Shown here piece by piece: positions 51,184-59,749 of a stretch of 64,000 nt of DNA. Positions within the stretch are counted from its first letter, which is position 1, and each line of letters starts with the position of its first letter. Source of the stretch: Phycisphaerae bacterium. GTDB lineage: Bacteria; Planctomycetota; Phycisphaerae; Phycisphaerales; UBA1924. The position numbers and the translations under genes are program-made. The stretch spans positions 43,053 through 107,052 of the forward strand of contig BQMO01000015.1 of the NCBI GenBank assembly GCA_022180725.1, in the 5' to 3' direction. Under the pieces are notes generated by a model that did no database searches, was not told the DNA's origin, and saw only the letters and a list, made by a program, of their open reading frames with translations.

Positions 51184-51480
51184 TCAGGCCTTCGGCTCGT
51201 CCTCGATCGGGTAATCACCCACAAGGCGCTGGTTTAGCGCGCCGCACGAGGGGCAGATCCGTCCGTGGGCCCCGCCCGGCGTCGCCGCCAGGTCCTGCCC
51301 GCACCCCAGACAGGTCGTAGCCGTCAGGGGACGGGTCAGTGTGTTCAGCACCAACGCGACCGCCGCTACCGCCACGCCCACCACGGGCCACGCAGGCAAC
51401 GCCGTGATCGAGATTACGCCCAGCGCCGTGGCGGCCACACCCACCACGACCCACAACGCTCGCCGACGCAGCACGTTCAT
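51184..51480 (-). CDS. Small two-helix membrane protein with zinc-ribbon-like C-terminus
   Basis: A 98-residue protein. It has two hydrophobic helices at about 8-28 and 32-50, then a CLGCG ... CPSCG pair of CxxC motifs that probably holds one zinc ion. It ends with an acidic tail. It follows the PH-domain gene by 55 bp on the same strand, and both carry zinc-ribbon motifs. No known family name. Confidence 0.6.
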   Translation of the reverse strand: MNVLRRRALWVVVGVAATALGVISITALPAWPVVGVAVAAVALVLNTLTRPLTATTCLGCGQDLAATPGGAHGRICPSCGALNQRLVGDYPIEDEPKA

Positions 51481-51535
51481 CCACTCCAAGTCACAACCTC
51501 CCGCGTAAGTCGCCAAGCATAGCCCCACGCCCGGG

Positions 51536-52153
51536 CTACAGAGGGCGATACAGGTCAATGGTCTGCTTCGCACGCTCCGGGTGGGGCGTCCCCGCCAGTT
51601 CCACCGCGTCCTCGTTCTCCGCCGCGCTCGAGATCACGATCGTCCCCACCCCCATCACGCGATTCCAGAACGTCTGCGTCACCCGGATGTTCTTGATGTC
51701 CGTGTGGAGCACCTCGCTGGTCTTCTTCGACAGCAGCCCCTCCACGTCGATCACCCGCTTGGTCGTGATCCGGATCCCGCTCCCCAGACACAGCACCTTC
51801 CATACCGCGAGCACCACGCACCCCGCGCCCGCAACCGCCAGACTCGCCCACCCCAACGGCGTGGCCCAGAGCAACACCCCGCCCACCAGCCCCCCGAGTG
51901 TCGCGGCGAACACCAGCAGCGCCGCCACGGGCCTCGACCGGAAGAACGCCGGCCGCAGCACGAGCACGTCTACCTCCGGCCCCCGCGCCGGCGGCAGGCC
52001 CGCCTGCGCCGCCCGATCCGGCGTCCCTGACTCTCCAGCAACCGCCCTCAGCACGTTGATGTCACCGCAGTGGGGACATTCGACCTTCAGGCCGACCACG
52101 GCCCGGTCGATCTCGATCGATTTGTCGCACCGGTCACACCGAATCAGCACCAT
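51536..52153 (-). CDS. Bacterial PH-domain membrane protein with N-terminal zinc ribbon
   Basis: A 205-residue protein. An N-terminal zinc ribbon (CDRC and CPHC at about 6-28) is followed by two hydrophobic helices at about 78-118. A C-terminal bPH2-type domain has RITTKRVIDVEGLLSKKTSEV and HTDIKNIRVTQTFWNRVMGVG. bPH2 proteins sit at the cytoplasmic membrane; function is largely unknown. ATG 52153 follows AAGGAGA. Likely an operon with the zinc-ribbon membrane protein downstream. Confidence 0.82.
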   Translation of the reverse strand: MVLIRCDRCDKSIEIDRAVVGLKVECPHCGDINVLRAVAGESGTPDRAAQAGLPPARGPEVDVLVLRPAFFRSRPVAALLVFAATLGGLVGGVLLWATPLGWASLAVAGAGCVVLAVWKVLCLGSGIRITTKRVIDVEGLLSKKTSEVLHTDIKNIRVTQTFWNRVMGVGTIVISSAAENEDAVELAGTPHPERAKQTIDLYRPL

Positions 52154-52208
52154 GGCGGGTCTCCTTCCAGACTGGGCGCTCCGCGCCACGCTCTATACTC
52201 ATCGCCCG

Positions 52209-53762
52209 ATGCGCATTCTTCTCGTGAACTGGGCCAGACTCCCCGACGGACCCCTCGAGGGCGGGGGGGTCAACGGCTACTGCGGCCAACTCGCCGTGGA
52301 GTTCACCCGACAGGGCCATCAGGTCGCCTACCTCTCCTCGGGCCAAACCTACACCCGCGGGCCCGACAACGCCATCAGCCCCTGCCGCACCCGGCGACTT
52401 CCCGACTTTCAGGGCATCCAGGTCTTCGACGTGATCAACTCCCCCGTCCTCTCCCCAGGCCCCTGCCAGGCCCGTGACCCGGCCGCGGAAGTATCGTCAC
52501 CGCCGCTGGAAGCCGAACTGTCACGATTCGTGGCCCTCTTCCGGCCTGACATCGTGCATCTGCACAACGTCGAGGGATTGTCCGCCGGGTCCTTCGCCGC
52601 ACTCCGATCGTCCGGCGCGAAAGTCGTCTTCTCCCTCCACAACTACCACACCGTCTGCCCCCAGGTGTACCTCATGCACAAGGGCATGACGCCTTGCCGC
52701 AACTTCGACGCGGGCCGAGCCTGCGTCGGCTGCACTCCGGACTTCGACCCCGTCGCCGAGCGATTCCAGCGAGCCGGTCCCCCGATCGACCTTTTGCCCG
52801 CGCCGCCGTCCCCTCCAACGCGACCATCGCTTCTCGCCCTCTTCGCCAAGCCTGTCCCGTCCCCTCCTCTCGCGCCGCCGCCATCGGCACCGCCGCTCCC
52901 CGGCGCACCGGTTGAAACGGTCGCCGACCTTGCCGCCCCCATCGACGCCCCGCAAAGGCCTGCGCCCAGCACCGTCAGCGACCTCGCCCCCCTCGACAAC
53001 GATCCCAGCCCCGACCCGTGGCCCGAGGCCGAGGAGAACGACTACGCCCGCCGGCGGCGTGCCTTCGTCCACGCCCTCTCCACGTGCGACACCGTTCTCG
53101 CCGTTTCCGAGTTTGTCCGCCGCAAGTTCATCGCCTTGGGCGTCCGCCCCAAGGTCATCCGCACGCTCCACATCGGCACGCGCATGACCGATCTCGCCCT
53201 GCCCCCCGCGCCCATGCCGCCGCCCGACCCGTTCCGCATCGCGTTTGTCGGCTACCACAACCATTTCAAGGGCCTTCACTGCCTCCTCGACGCCCTCGAT
53301 CTTCTTCCCGATTCAGACCTTGCCCGGATCGACCTTCTTGTTTCCGCCAAGGCGGTCAGTTCCATCGAGCCTCGCCTTCAGGCCATGCGTCCGCGCCTCG
53401 CCCGCCTGAGTGTCGAACATGGGTACCGATACGAGAATCTGCCGCACCTTCTCCGCGATCGTCATTGCGGCATCGTGCCCAGCGTCTGGTGGGACAACGG
53501 ACCGCAGACCGTCCTCGAGTTCCTTGCGTGCGGCGTACCTGTCCTCGGCGCCGACCTCGGCGGCATCCCCGACTTCATCACCCACGAACGCAACGGCCTG
53601 CTCTTCCGCGGCAACGACCGCCACGCCCTCGCCGCGTCAATCTCACGGCTCCTGAACGACCCGGGACTCATCGCACGGCTGCGATCGGGCGTTACGCCCC
53701 CCAAGTCCATGCAGGATCACGCCAACGAACTTCTCACGCTCTACGCCGGCATCGGCACATGA
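52209..53762 (+). CDS. GT4-type glycosyltransferase with a proline-rich linker
   Basis: A 517-residue two-Rossmann-domain glycosyltransferase. N-domain: ILLVNWARLPDGP, DIVHLHNVEGLS and FSLHNYHTVCP, then a CRN ... CVGC cysteine motif typical of one GT4 branch. Residues about 190-275 are Pro/Ala-rich and low in complexity, an unusually long linker between domains. C-domain: FVGYHNHFKG and GIVPSVWWDNGPQTVLEFLACG with the E-x7-E region, then LGADLGGIPD. It transfers a nucleotide-sugar unit to a lipid- or glycan-linked acceptor. A second glycosyltransferase follows 28 bp later. Confidence 0.88.
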   Translation: MRILLVNWARLPDGPLEGGGVNGYCGQLAVEFTRQGHQVAYLSSGQTYTRGPDNAISPCRTRRLPDFQGIQVFDVINSPVLSPGPCQARDPAAEVSSPPLEAELSRFVALFRPDIVHLHNVEGLSAGSFAALRSSGAKVVFSLHNYHTVCPQVYLMHKGMTPCRNFDAGRACVGCTPDFDPVAERFQRAGPPIDLLPAPPSPPTRPSLLALFAKPVPSPPLAPPPSAPPLPGAPVETVADLAAPIDAPQRPAPSTVSDLAPLDNDPSPDPWPEAEENDYARRRRAFVHALSTCDTVLAVSEFVRRKFIALGVRPKVIRTLHIGTRMTDLALPPAPMPPPDPFRIAFVGYHNHFKGLHCLLDALDLLPDSDLARIDLLVSAKAVSSIEPRLQAMRPRLARLSVEHGYRYENLPHLLRDRHCGIVPSVWWDNGPQTVLEFLACGVPVLGADLGGIPDFITHERNGLLFRGNDRHALAASISRLLNDPGLIARLRSGVTPPKSMQDHANELLTLYAGIGT

Positions 53763-53790
53763 CGCCTTGCGCCGTTCCTACCCTACCCGG

Positions 53791-55950
53791 ATGCGCGTCT
53801 GCCTTGTAAGCAGTGAGTTGGCCCCCTTCCGCGGCTGGGGGGTTGGCGCGGCCACCGCGTCCCTGGCCCTCGCCCTCCGCGAGGCCGGGCACGAGGTGCA
53901 CCTGCTCATCGACGACCTTCCCGGCCTGCGCGAACGCGGCGGACTCGAGTTCCCCGGCATCCACATCCACATTCTCGAACCTGCCGACTTCGCCGCCGCC
54001 CTCGACCAGGTCCCCGCCGAATGCACCCGCCGGCCGCTCGTCGTTTATCGCCGCCTCGCGGATCTGCATACCCGACTGAAGTTCGATGCCATCGAGTTCA
54101 ACGATTTCTTCGCCGACGCCTATTTCGTGCTTCAGGCCCGGCGTGTCTCGGGACTTTTCGCCGAGGTCCGCGTCGCCATCCACCTGCACAGTCCCATTCT
54201 CCTGCTCCGACACCTCAACCAGCAGCCCGACTACGACCTCGACATTGCGCTCATCAACTCCATGGAGGCCGCGTGCCTTCGCGGGGCGGACCTGCTCTTC
54301 GCGCCCTCGCACGCCATCGTCGCCAAACTCCGAGAGTTCGAGGGCCTCACGCCCGCCCTGGACAACCCGGGCCGTGTCGCGATCATCCCCTACGCCCTCC
54401 CGCCCATCCCGGCTGCCACCCCGTCGCCACCCACCGAGGCGCTCGAAGTCCTCTTCTTCGGCCGGCTTGAAACCCGCAAAGGCATCCAGACTCTGATCGA
54501 CGCCGCTCAGAGGTTGTTCGCCGCGGGTGAGGAATTCCGCGTGCGCATCGTCGGGGTTGACACCGACTGCGGTCCGGGCCGACGTTCCATGCGCGATCAC
54601 CTCCGGCGGCGGATCGAGCCCCAATGGCGGACTCGGTTCATCTTCGAGGACAATCAACCCCGCGAGGTGCTGGCCGATTACATCCGCAAGGCCACTCTCT
54701 GCTGTTTCCCGGCCATCTGGGACAACTACCCGAATGCCTGCCTTGAGGCGATGGCGATGGGCGCGTGCATTATCGCGTCCAACGCCGGCGGCATGGCCGA
54801 GATGATCGAGCACGGCGTCAGCGGCCTGCTCGTCCCACCGAACGACGCGCCGGCCCTCGCCGAGGCGCTCCGGCTGGCCCTCGCCGACCTCGCCCTCCGC
54901 CGTCGGCTCGGCGAGCACGCCGCCACGCAGGTGCGCGCCATGTGCGAACCGGCGTCCATCGCAGCGCGGCACCTGGACGCTCTGGCACACGCTCCGTCCG
55001 CCCCTTCTTCGCTCGTGGCGCGATCGCCGACACGCGTCGCCGCCATCATCCCCGTCTTCAACCTCGGCCGCACGCTTCCGGCAACGGTGGAATCGCTTCG
55101 GCGTCAGACTTGCCCGCCCGACGAGATCATCCTTGTCAACGACGGTTCCACGGACTCCGAGACGCTCAACGCCATCGCACGCTTCGAGCGCCAAGGCGTT
55201 CGCGTCGTCCATCAGCGCAATCAGGGGCTCGCCGCCGCGCGAAACGTCGGCCTCACCGCCACCGACGCTCCGTGGGTTCTCCCTCTCGACGCCGACGATC
55301 TCCTCGCGCCGGCTTTCATCGAGCGATGCCTTGAGGCGGCGGCACGGAACCCCAGCGCCGTGCTCGTCACTTCGCACATGACATGCTTCCACGACCACCC
55401 CGCGCGGCCGACCATGACCTACGTCCCGCTCGGGTTTGTCCGTGAGGTCCTCCCCGCGGCCAACGTCGCGTCGTCGGCGATCGCGTTGATGCGGCGAGAG
55501 GCCGTGCTCGCGGTGGGGGGGTACGACCCGGCGATGGTGGCGTTTGAGGATTGGGAGATGTACTGCCGTCTCGCCGCCGCGGGGCATGAGGCTGTCGTGA
55601 TCCCGGAGCCGCTGATCCACAACCGAATCCGCCCGGATTCGATGCTTCGCTCGCTGCCCCCCGTCGAGGACCAGACCCTCTGCGCGCGCATCCTCGAGCG
55701 CCACATGAACCTGTCGCCGCGGCCCGACCGCACCGCGCGGATCATCCTTGCACGATCGGTCCATGCTTCGGAGGGCCTCGATCACGTCGATGACCGTGCC
55801 CGTGCCCTGATTCGTGAGAACCTCCGCTATCGGCTGGCCGACCGCGTGCATCAGGCGGCCAGCACGATCGGGGTGAAGGACGTGCTCAAGCAGGCCGTCC
55901 GCCGCGCGGCACCGCCAGCCACGTCATCAGATCCCACAACGGGCGGATGA
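53791..55950 (+). CDS. Bifunctional GT4-GT2 glycosyltransferase
   Basis: A 719-residue protein with two enzymes in one chain. Residues 1-395 are a GT4 (GT-B) unit: VSSELAPFRGWGVGAATAS, IAIHLHSPILL-like (AIHLHSPILLLRHL), LFFGRLETRKGIQTLIDA and IWDNYPNACLEAMAMG. From about 415 is a GT2 (GT-A) unit: VAAIIPVFNLGRTLPATVES, VNDGSTDSETL, NQGLAAARNVGL and PLDADDLL. It would add two successive sugars, as in polysaccharide or glycan assembly. The start ATG 53791 follows the GT4 gene by 28 bp. Its end overlaps the convergent beta-lactamase-fold gene by 65 bp. Confidence 0.92.
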   Translation: MRVCLVSSELAPFRGWGVGAATASLALALREAGHEVHLLIDDLPGLRERGGLEFPGIHIHILEPADFAAALDQVPAECTRRPLVVYRRLADLHTRLKFDAIEFNDFFADAYFVLQARRVSGLFAEVRVAIHLHSPILLLRHLNQQPDYDLDIALINSMEAACLRGADLLFAPSHAIVAKLREFEGLTPALDNPGRVAIIPYALPPIPAATPSPPTEALEVLFFGRLETRKGIQTLIDAAQRLFAAGEEFRVRIVGVDTDCGPGRRSMRDHLRRRIEPQWRTRFIFEDNQPREVLADYIRKATLCCFPAIWDNYPNACLEAMAMGACIIASNAGGMAEMIEHGVSGLLVPPNDAPALAEALRLALADLALRRRLGEHAATQVRAMCEPASIAARHLDALAHAPSAPSSLVARSPTRVAAIIPVFNLGRTLPATVESLRRQTCPPDEIILVNDGSTDSETLNAIARFERQGVRVVHQRNQGLAAARNVGLTATDAPWVLPLDADDLLAPAFIERCLEAAARNPSAVLVTSHMTCFHDHPARPTMTYVPLGFVREVLPAANVASSAIALMRREAVLAVGGYDPAMVAFEDWEMYCRLAAAGHEAVVIPEPLIHNRIRPDSMLRSLPPVEDQTLCARILERHMNLSPRPDRTARIILARSVHASEGLDHVDDRARALIRENLRYRLADRVHQAASTIGVKDVLKQAVRRAAPPATSSDPTTGG

Positions 55951-56992
55951 CCTTCCGCCCCGCTTCGCTCAGCACGATCGCCGCGAACACCAGGTCGAAG
56001 TTCGGAAAGATCAGAACCTGTGCCCGCAGCCCGGGTCGATCGCCCCCGTGCGAAAGGCACCACACGCGCGGATCCTGGACCACGTGCAACCCTAGCGCGA
56101 ACGCTCCCCCATCAGGCCCGCTCACGCTCGGGATAAGCATCTGCCTCGCCAACGCCGGCTCGATCCACCCGCTCTTCCCCGACGCCGACGCGAGCACCGC
56201 CCGCCCGAACCTCGCCATGTCCAGCGCGGTCGTCCACAGCCCAGACGAGGCCGCGCACGGCGTCCAGGTTGGCGCCACGGGCCGGCCGTCGGACGCGATC
56301 TCCTCGCCCAGCGGGTGTGACGGGAACGGTTCAAAGCCGCTGTCGCATAACGCCAGCGGGTCGAGGAGTTCGCGACGCATCAGCACCGCGAACGGGACGC
56401 CGAATCGGCGTTCGAGGGCGAGTTGAAGAACGGTGAAGCCGATCGAGGTGTAGCAGGTAACCTGCCCCGGGGGGTGGACGGCTTCCGCGGCGTACTCCTT
56501 GCCGTGGTCGCCGCGCAGCACGCCTGACGCGTCGGCGACGGTGCCCACCGGGAGCCAGGCGCCGATGCGGTCGGCGAAGCCGGCGGTGTGTGAGAGCAGG
56601 AGCCGCGGGGTGATTTCATTCAAGCGCCACGCCGGCGGCATGTCGCTAAGCACGTAACCCACCGGCTCGTCAAGGTCCAGCCGGCCCTGATGGGCCAGAC
56701 GCAGGGCGAGCATGGCCGACCAGGGTTTGGCGATCGACGCGACGCGGAAGGGCAACTCCGCGGGGGCGTCGAACGCGAGGCCTCGGATCGGGCGGTCGCC
56801 GACGGAGATGGCGAACTGCGCCCCCCGCGCCCCGATGCGTGCCAAGGCCGCCGGCATCCGCCGTGCGATCGTTTCGATGAGCCGCGCCTCCGTCAGCGCG
56901 GGGTGCAGACGAGCGATCGCGTTCACCGAACGAGCGATCAGGCGTCGCCGCAACCATGTTGCCGGGAATCGCCCGTCGTTTGGGGCGCCCAT
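55886..56992 (-). CDS. Beta-lactamase-fold serine hydrolase
   Basis: A 368-residue protein with the class C beta-lactamase/esterase fold: S-x-x-K in VASIAKPW, YTS in TCYTSIGFTVL in place of YxN, and SHGGDRPG near the end as the KTG-equivalent. The family includes esterases, peptidases and carboxypeptidases; resistance is not implied. No signal peptide is evident. ATG 56992 (two bases after the citrate synthase stop) is preferred to a GTG at 57007. It probably shares a transcript with citrate synthase. Confidence 0.82.
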   Translation of the reverse strand: MGAPNDGRFPATWLRRRLIARSVNAIARLHPALTEARLIETIARRMPAALARIGARGAQFAISVGDRPIRGLAFDAPAELPFRVASIAKPWSAMLALRLAHQGRLDLDEPVGYVLSDMPPAWRLNEITPRLLLSHTAGFADRIGAWLPVGTVADASGVLRGDHGKEYAAEAVHPPGQVTCYTSIGFTVLQLALERRFGVPFAVLMRRELLDPLALCDSGFEPFPSHPLGEEIASDGRPVAPTWTPCAASSGLWTTALDMARFGRAVLASASGKSGWIEPALARQMLIPSVSGPDGGAFALGLHVVQDPRVWCLSHGGDRPGLRAQVLIFPNFDLVFAAIVLSEAGRKVIRPLWDLMTWLAVPRGGRPA

Positions 56993-56994
56993 GC

Positions 56995-58182
56995 TCAGGC
57001 GTTCCACTTCCTTGGCGGTTCACCTCTGTAGGCGGAGAGGGGGCGGATGAGGCGGTTATTGGCGTGCTGCTCCATGACATGGGCGCACCACCCGGAGACG
57101 CGCGAGGCGACGAAGATGGGGGTGTATTGGGGGACGGGGATGCCCATGGTGAAGTACGTAAGGCCGCAGGGAAAGTCGACGTTGGGGTGGATCTTCTTCT
57201 TGTCGAGCATGATGGCCTGGACCTGCTCGCCGAGGCGGAACCACTGAAGGGCCGCGTGTCCGCCGGGGTTCCTGGTGTCCTTTTCAGCGATGGCGCGGCC
57301 GAGGGCGTGGAGGATGGGGGCGCGGTGGTCGCCGTTCTTATAGACGCGGTGCCCGAAGCCCATGAGTTTGCGCTTGGTGTCGAAGGCCCGCTGCATCCAA
57401 TCATCCACGGCCTTGGTGCCGATGCCCTTTTCTCCCACGTCGTGCATGATCTCCTTGAGCATTTCCATGGCCATCTCGTTGGCCCCGCCGTGCAGGGGGC
57501 CTTTGAGGGCCGCGATGCCGCCGGTGACCGCGCCGTGCATGTCGCTGAGGGTGCCGGCGATGACGCGGCTGGTGAAGGTGCTGGCGTTGAAGTCGTGCTC
57601 GGCGTAGAGGATGAGGGACACGTCCACGACGCGGGCGTATTCGGGGCTTGGCTTCTGCCCGGACATGAGGTACATCAGGTTGGCCGCGTGGTCGAGGGCG
57701 GGGTCGCCGCCGGTTTCAGGGGCGACGAGCGGGCGGCCGTCGATGACGTTCTGCATCTGCCCGATGATCGTCGGCACCTTGGCGAGCAGGCGCTTGGCCT
57801 TCCGGAGGTTGGCATCGGCGGCGACACTCTGGCAATCCGGGTCCGTGTGCGCGAGGATGGAGACGGCGGAGCGGAGCACGTCCATGGGGACGGCGGTGCC
57901 GGCCTTGAGCGCCGGGCCGGTCTCCTGCAGGAACCGGGTGACGTGGTGGGGGATTGGCCGCTCCTTGCGGATCTCGGCCTTGAATCGGTCGAGTTCGGCG
58001 GGTGAGGGCTTGTGGCCCTCCAGAAGCAGGAATGCCACCTGGTCGAACGTGGCGTTCTTCGCCAGGTCGTGAATCTCGTAGCCGCGGTAGAACAGCCCGC
58101 CCTGCTCCACCGAGCAGATCGTCGTCTCACCCGCGATGATGCCCTCCAACCCCTTCGCAAACGCCGCATCGGCCTGGGACAT
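56995..58182 (-). CDS. gltA: Citrate synthase
   Basis: A 395-residue enzyme that condenses acetyl-CoA and oxaloacetate. Active-site His in KGPLHGGANE near 229, His in FGHRVYK near 274, and Asp in PNVDFPCG near 334 are present. The short N-terminus (GLEGIIAGETTICSVEQGG, then LFYRGYEIHDL) fits the dimeric Gram-positive/2-methylcitrate-synthase-like type, so a 2-methylcitrate role is the alternative. ATG 58182 follows AAGGAG. Together with the sdh genes it supports an active TCA cycle. Confidence 0.93.
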   Translation of the reverse strand: MSQADAAFAKGLEGIIAGETTICSVEQGGLFYRGYEIHDLAKNATFDQVAFLLLEGHKPSPAELDRFKAEIRKERPIPHHVTRFLQETGPALKAGTAVPMDVLRSAVSILAHTDPDCQSVAADANLRKAKRLLAKVPTIIGQMQNVIDGRPLVAPETGGDPALDHAANLMYLMSGQKPSPEYARVVDVSLILYAEHDFNASTFTSRVIAGTLSDMHGAVTGGIAALKGPLHGGANEMAMEMLKEIMHDVGEKGIGTKAVDDWMQRAFDTKRKLMGFGHRVYKNGDHRAPILHALGRAIAEKDTRNPGGHAALQWFRLGEQVQAIMLDKKKIHPNVDFPCGLTYFTMGIPVPQYTPIFVASRVSGWCAHVMEQHANNRLIRPLSAYRGEPPRKWNA

Positions 58183-58244
58183 GCGTGCTCCTTGATGGGA
58201 CATCGTAGGGAGGAAAGAGTGGAGAAGTCCGCCGAACAGCGTGG

Positions 58245-59519
58245 CTAGGGAGGGCGTGCGTGACACGTGGCCGAACCCGGCAAGGCTGGCGCGCGCGTCC
58301 GGGGCGAGTTCGGTGCCGGCGTCGAACGGCACGTTCCGTGTGTCGCCTCGTCGGTGTGAGCCGTGTCGGGGAGCGAGGCCACGCTAATGTCGGCGCGCGA
58401 AGGCGGGTCGCGGGGCGGCGTCTGGGGCGCGGAGTGCTCGGACGCGAGTTCGGCGAGGAGGGAATCAAGAGATGATCCCCCTCCGCCCTCGTGGGAGGGG
58501 GACCCCCTCCGGCTCGTGGACTTGCCGCCGCCGCCTTGGGGGGAGGAGAGCCCCCTCCGGCTCGAAGACTCGCCACCTCCCCCTTCGGGGGAGGAGAACG
58601 CGCTCCGGCTCGTGGACTCGCCGCCGCCGCCTTGGGGGGAGGAGAACGCGCTCCGGCTCGTGGACTCGCCGCCTCGCCCTTGGGGGGAGGAGAACGCGCC
58701 CCGGGTCGTGGACTCGCCGCCGCCGCCTTGTGGGAGGATTGGCCCACCCCCCGGCCCCCTCCCTCCGGGAGGGGGTGATGAGGCGCGGGCGATGCGGAGG
58801 AGGATCCAGGCGGCCTTGCGGGCGGTTTCGCGGGAGCGGCGGCGCTGCTCCTTGGCGGGGGTGTCGGTGCGGTAGATGGGGTCGTTGGCCTCTTCGTCGA
58901 GGTACTCGTCGATGATGCGTTCGCAGGCGAGGACGGCCTTGGAGAGGCGCGAGTCGGCGACGAGTTGGTTGCGGCGGACGGAGGCGGCGTGGATGGCGTG
59001 CAGGCGCGCGCGGGTGTCGTCGCGGTCCATCCAGAGGGTGAGGGCGTCGAGGGTGGTGTGGAAGCGGCGGGCGAGGGCGAGGAGGGAGAGGCCGGGATCG
59101 CTGAGGGCTTCGAGGACGCGGACGGCGACGACGGGCGGGGGATTGAAGATGGGCGGTTTTTCGCCGAGCGGGTCGGGTTCGTCGGAGAGATCGAGGCCGC
59201 CCTCGCCGTCGAGGATGCAGGTGGGATAGGGAGCGGGCGCGTGAGGGGCGAGTTCTGGGATGAGGGAATCAAGAGATGATCCCCCTCCGCCCTCGTGGGA
59301 GGGGGACCCCCTCCGGCTCGAAGACTCGCCACCTCCCCCTTGGGGGGAGGAGAACGCGCTCCGGGTCGCGGACACGTCAACTTCCTCGTGGGGGGAGGAG
59401 AACGCGCTCCGGGTCGCGGATTCGGCATCTTCCTCGTGGTGGAGGGTTGGCCCACCCCCCGGCCCCCTCCCTCCGGGAGGGGGTGGTGGAACGGGCGGGA
59501 TGGTGGGCGCGGCGGACAT
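58245..59519 (-). CDS. Hypothetical helical protein interrupted in frame by two repeat elements
   Basis: A 424-residue frame from ATG 59519. Its unique core, about residues 91-248 (58777-59247), has an HTH-like or helical region: VVAVRVLEALSDPGLSLLALAR, RRFHTTLDALTLWMDR and ERIIDEYLDEEANDP. Two repeat elements (59248-59484 and 58444-58776) are inserted on either side of the core, both in frame. The C-terminal end is Pro/Thr/Ser-rich low complexity. No homolog is recognised by eye. Alternative starts up to 59714 exist. It could be a regulator, since the core resembles a small DNA-binding protein. Confidence 0.6.
   Translation of the reverse strand: MSAAPTIPPVPPPPPGGRGPGGGPTLHHEEDAESATRSAFSSPHEEVDVSATRSAFSSPQGGGGESSSRRGSPSHEGGGGSSLDSLIPELAPHAPAPYPTCILDGEGGLDLSDEPDPLGEKPPIFNPPPVVAVRVLEALSDPGLSLLALARRFHTTLDALTLWMDRDDTRARLHAIHAASVRRNQLVADSRLSKAVLACERIIDEYLDEEANDPIYRTDTPAKEQRRRSRETARKAAWILLRIARASSPPPGGRGPGGGPILPQGGGGESTTRGAFSSPQGRGGESTSRSAFSSPQGGGGESTSRSAFSSPEGGGGESSSRRGLSSPQGGGGKSTSRRGSPSHEGGGGSSLDSLLAELASEHSAPQTPPRDPPSRADISVASLPDTAHTDEATHGTCRSTPAPNSPRTRAPALPGSATCHARPP
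58444..58776 (-). repeat. Modular repeat element R1 (six 48-bp-type units)
   Basis: 333 bp, exactly 111 codons on the minus strand. The plus-strand left end reads GCGAGTTCGGCGAGGAGGGA and continues AATCAAGAGATGATCCCCC. The right end carries the palindrome CCCTCCCTCCGGGAGGGGGT. The inside is six 16-residue units of the type QGGGGESTSRSAFSSP. It shares both ends with R2. It appears stop-free in at least five of six frames. Confidence 0.9.
59248..59484 (-). repeat. Modular repeat element R2 (four 48-bp-type units)
   Basis: 237 bp, exactly 79 codons. It has the same left and right end sequences as R1. The inside is four units, two of them diverged (HEEDAESATRSAFSSP). The length difference from R1 is 96 bp, that is two 48-bp units. 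Confidence 0.9.
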
Positions 59520-59749
59520 GGGGAAGGCTCTGGAAGAAGGGGGTGGAGTCGCACTATGGGCGCGCGGGAATGGCGCGGCGGGGGCGCGGGGAGACGCGCA
59601 AGTGAGTGCGCGGCGGGGGGAATATTGATTGGAAAAGTCGAACGGGGGCATGGGGTGTGGGGCGCGTTGGCGCGCGCGAGGGTGTCCGAGGGCGTGCCGA
59701 CCACGGAGCGTCACGGTTCGCGGACTGGTCGCGGGGTGTGGCTTGGTGA

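Noticed and set aside
55886..56992. The serine hydrolase considered as an antibiotic-resistance beta-lactamase.
   Set aside because: It has no obvious signal peptide, YTS in place of the usual YxN, and the family is dominated by esterases and peptidases.
58127..59704. A second long minus-strand frame (525 residues) across the repeat-bearing gene.
   Set aside because: Its content is Pro/Arg/Ser low complexity and it overlaps the citrate synthase start; the other frame carries the helical core and is preferred.
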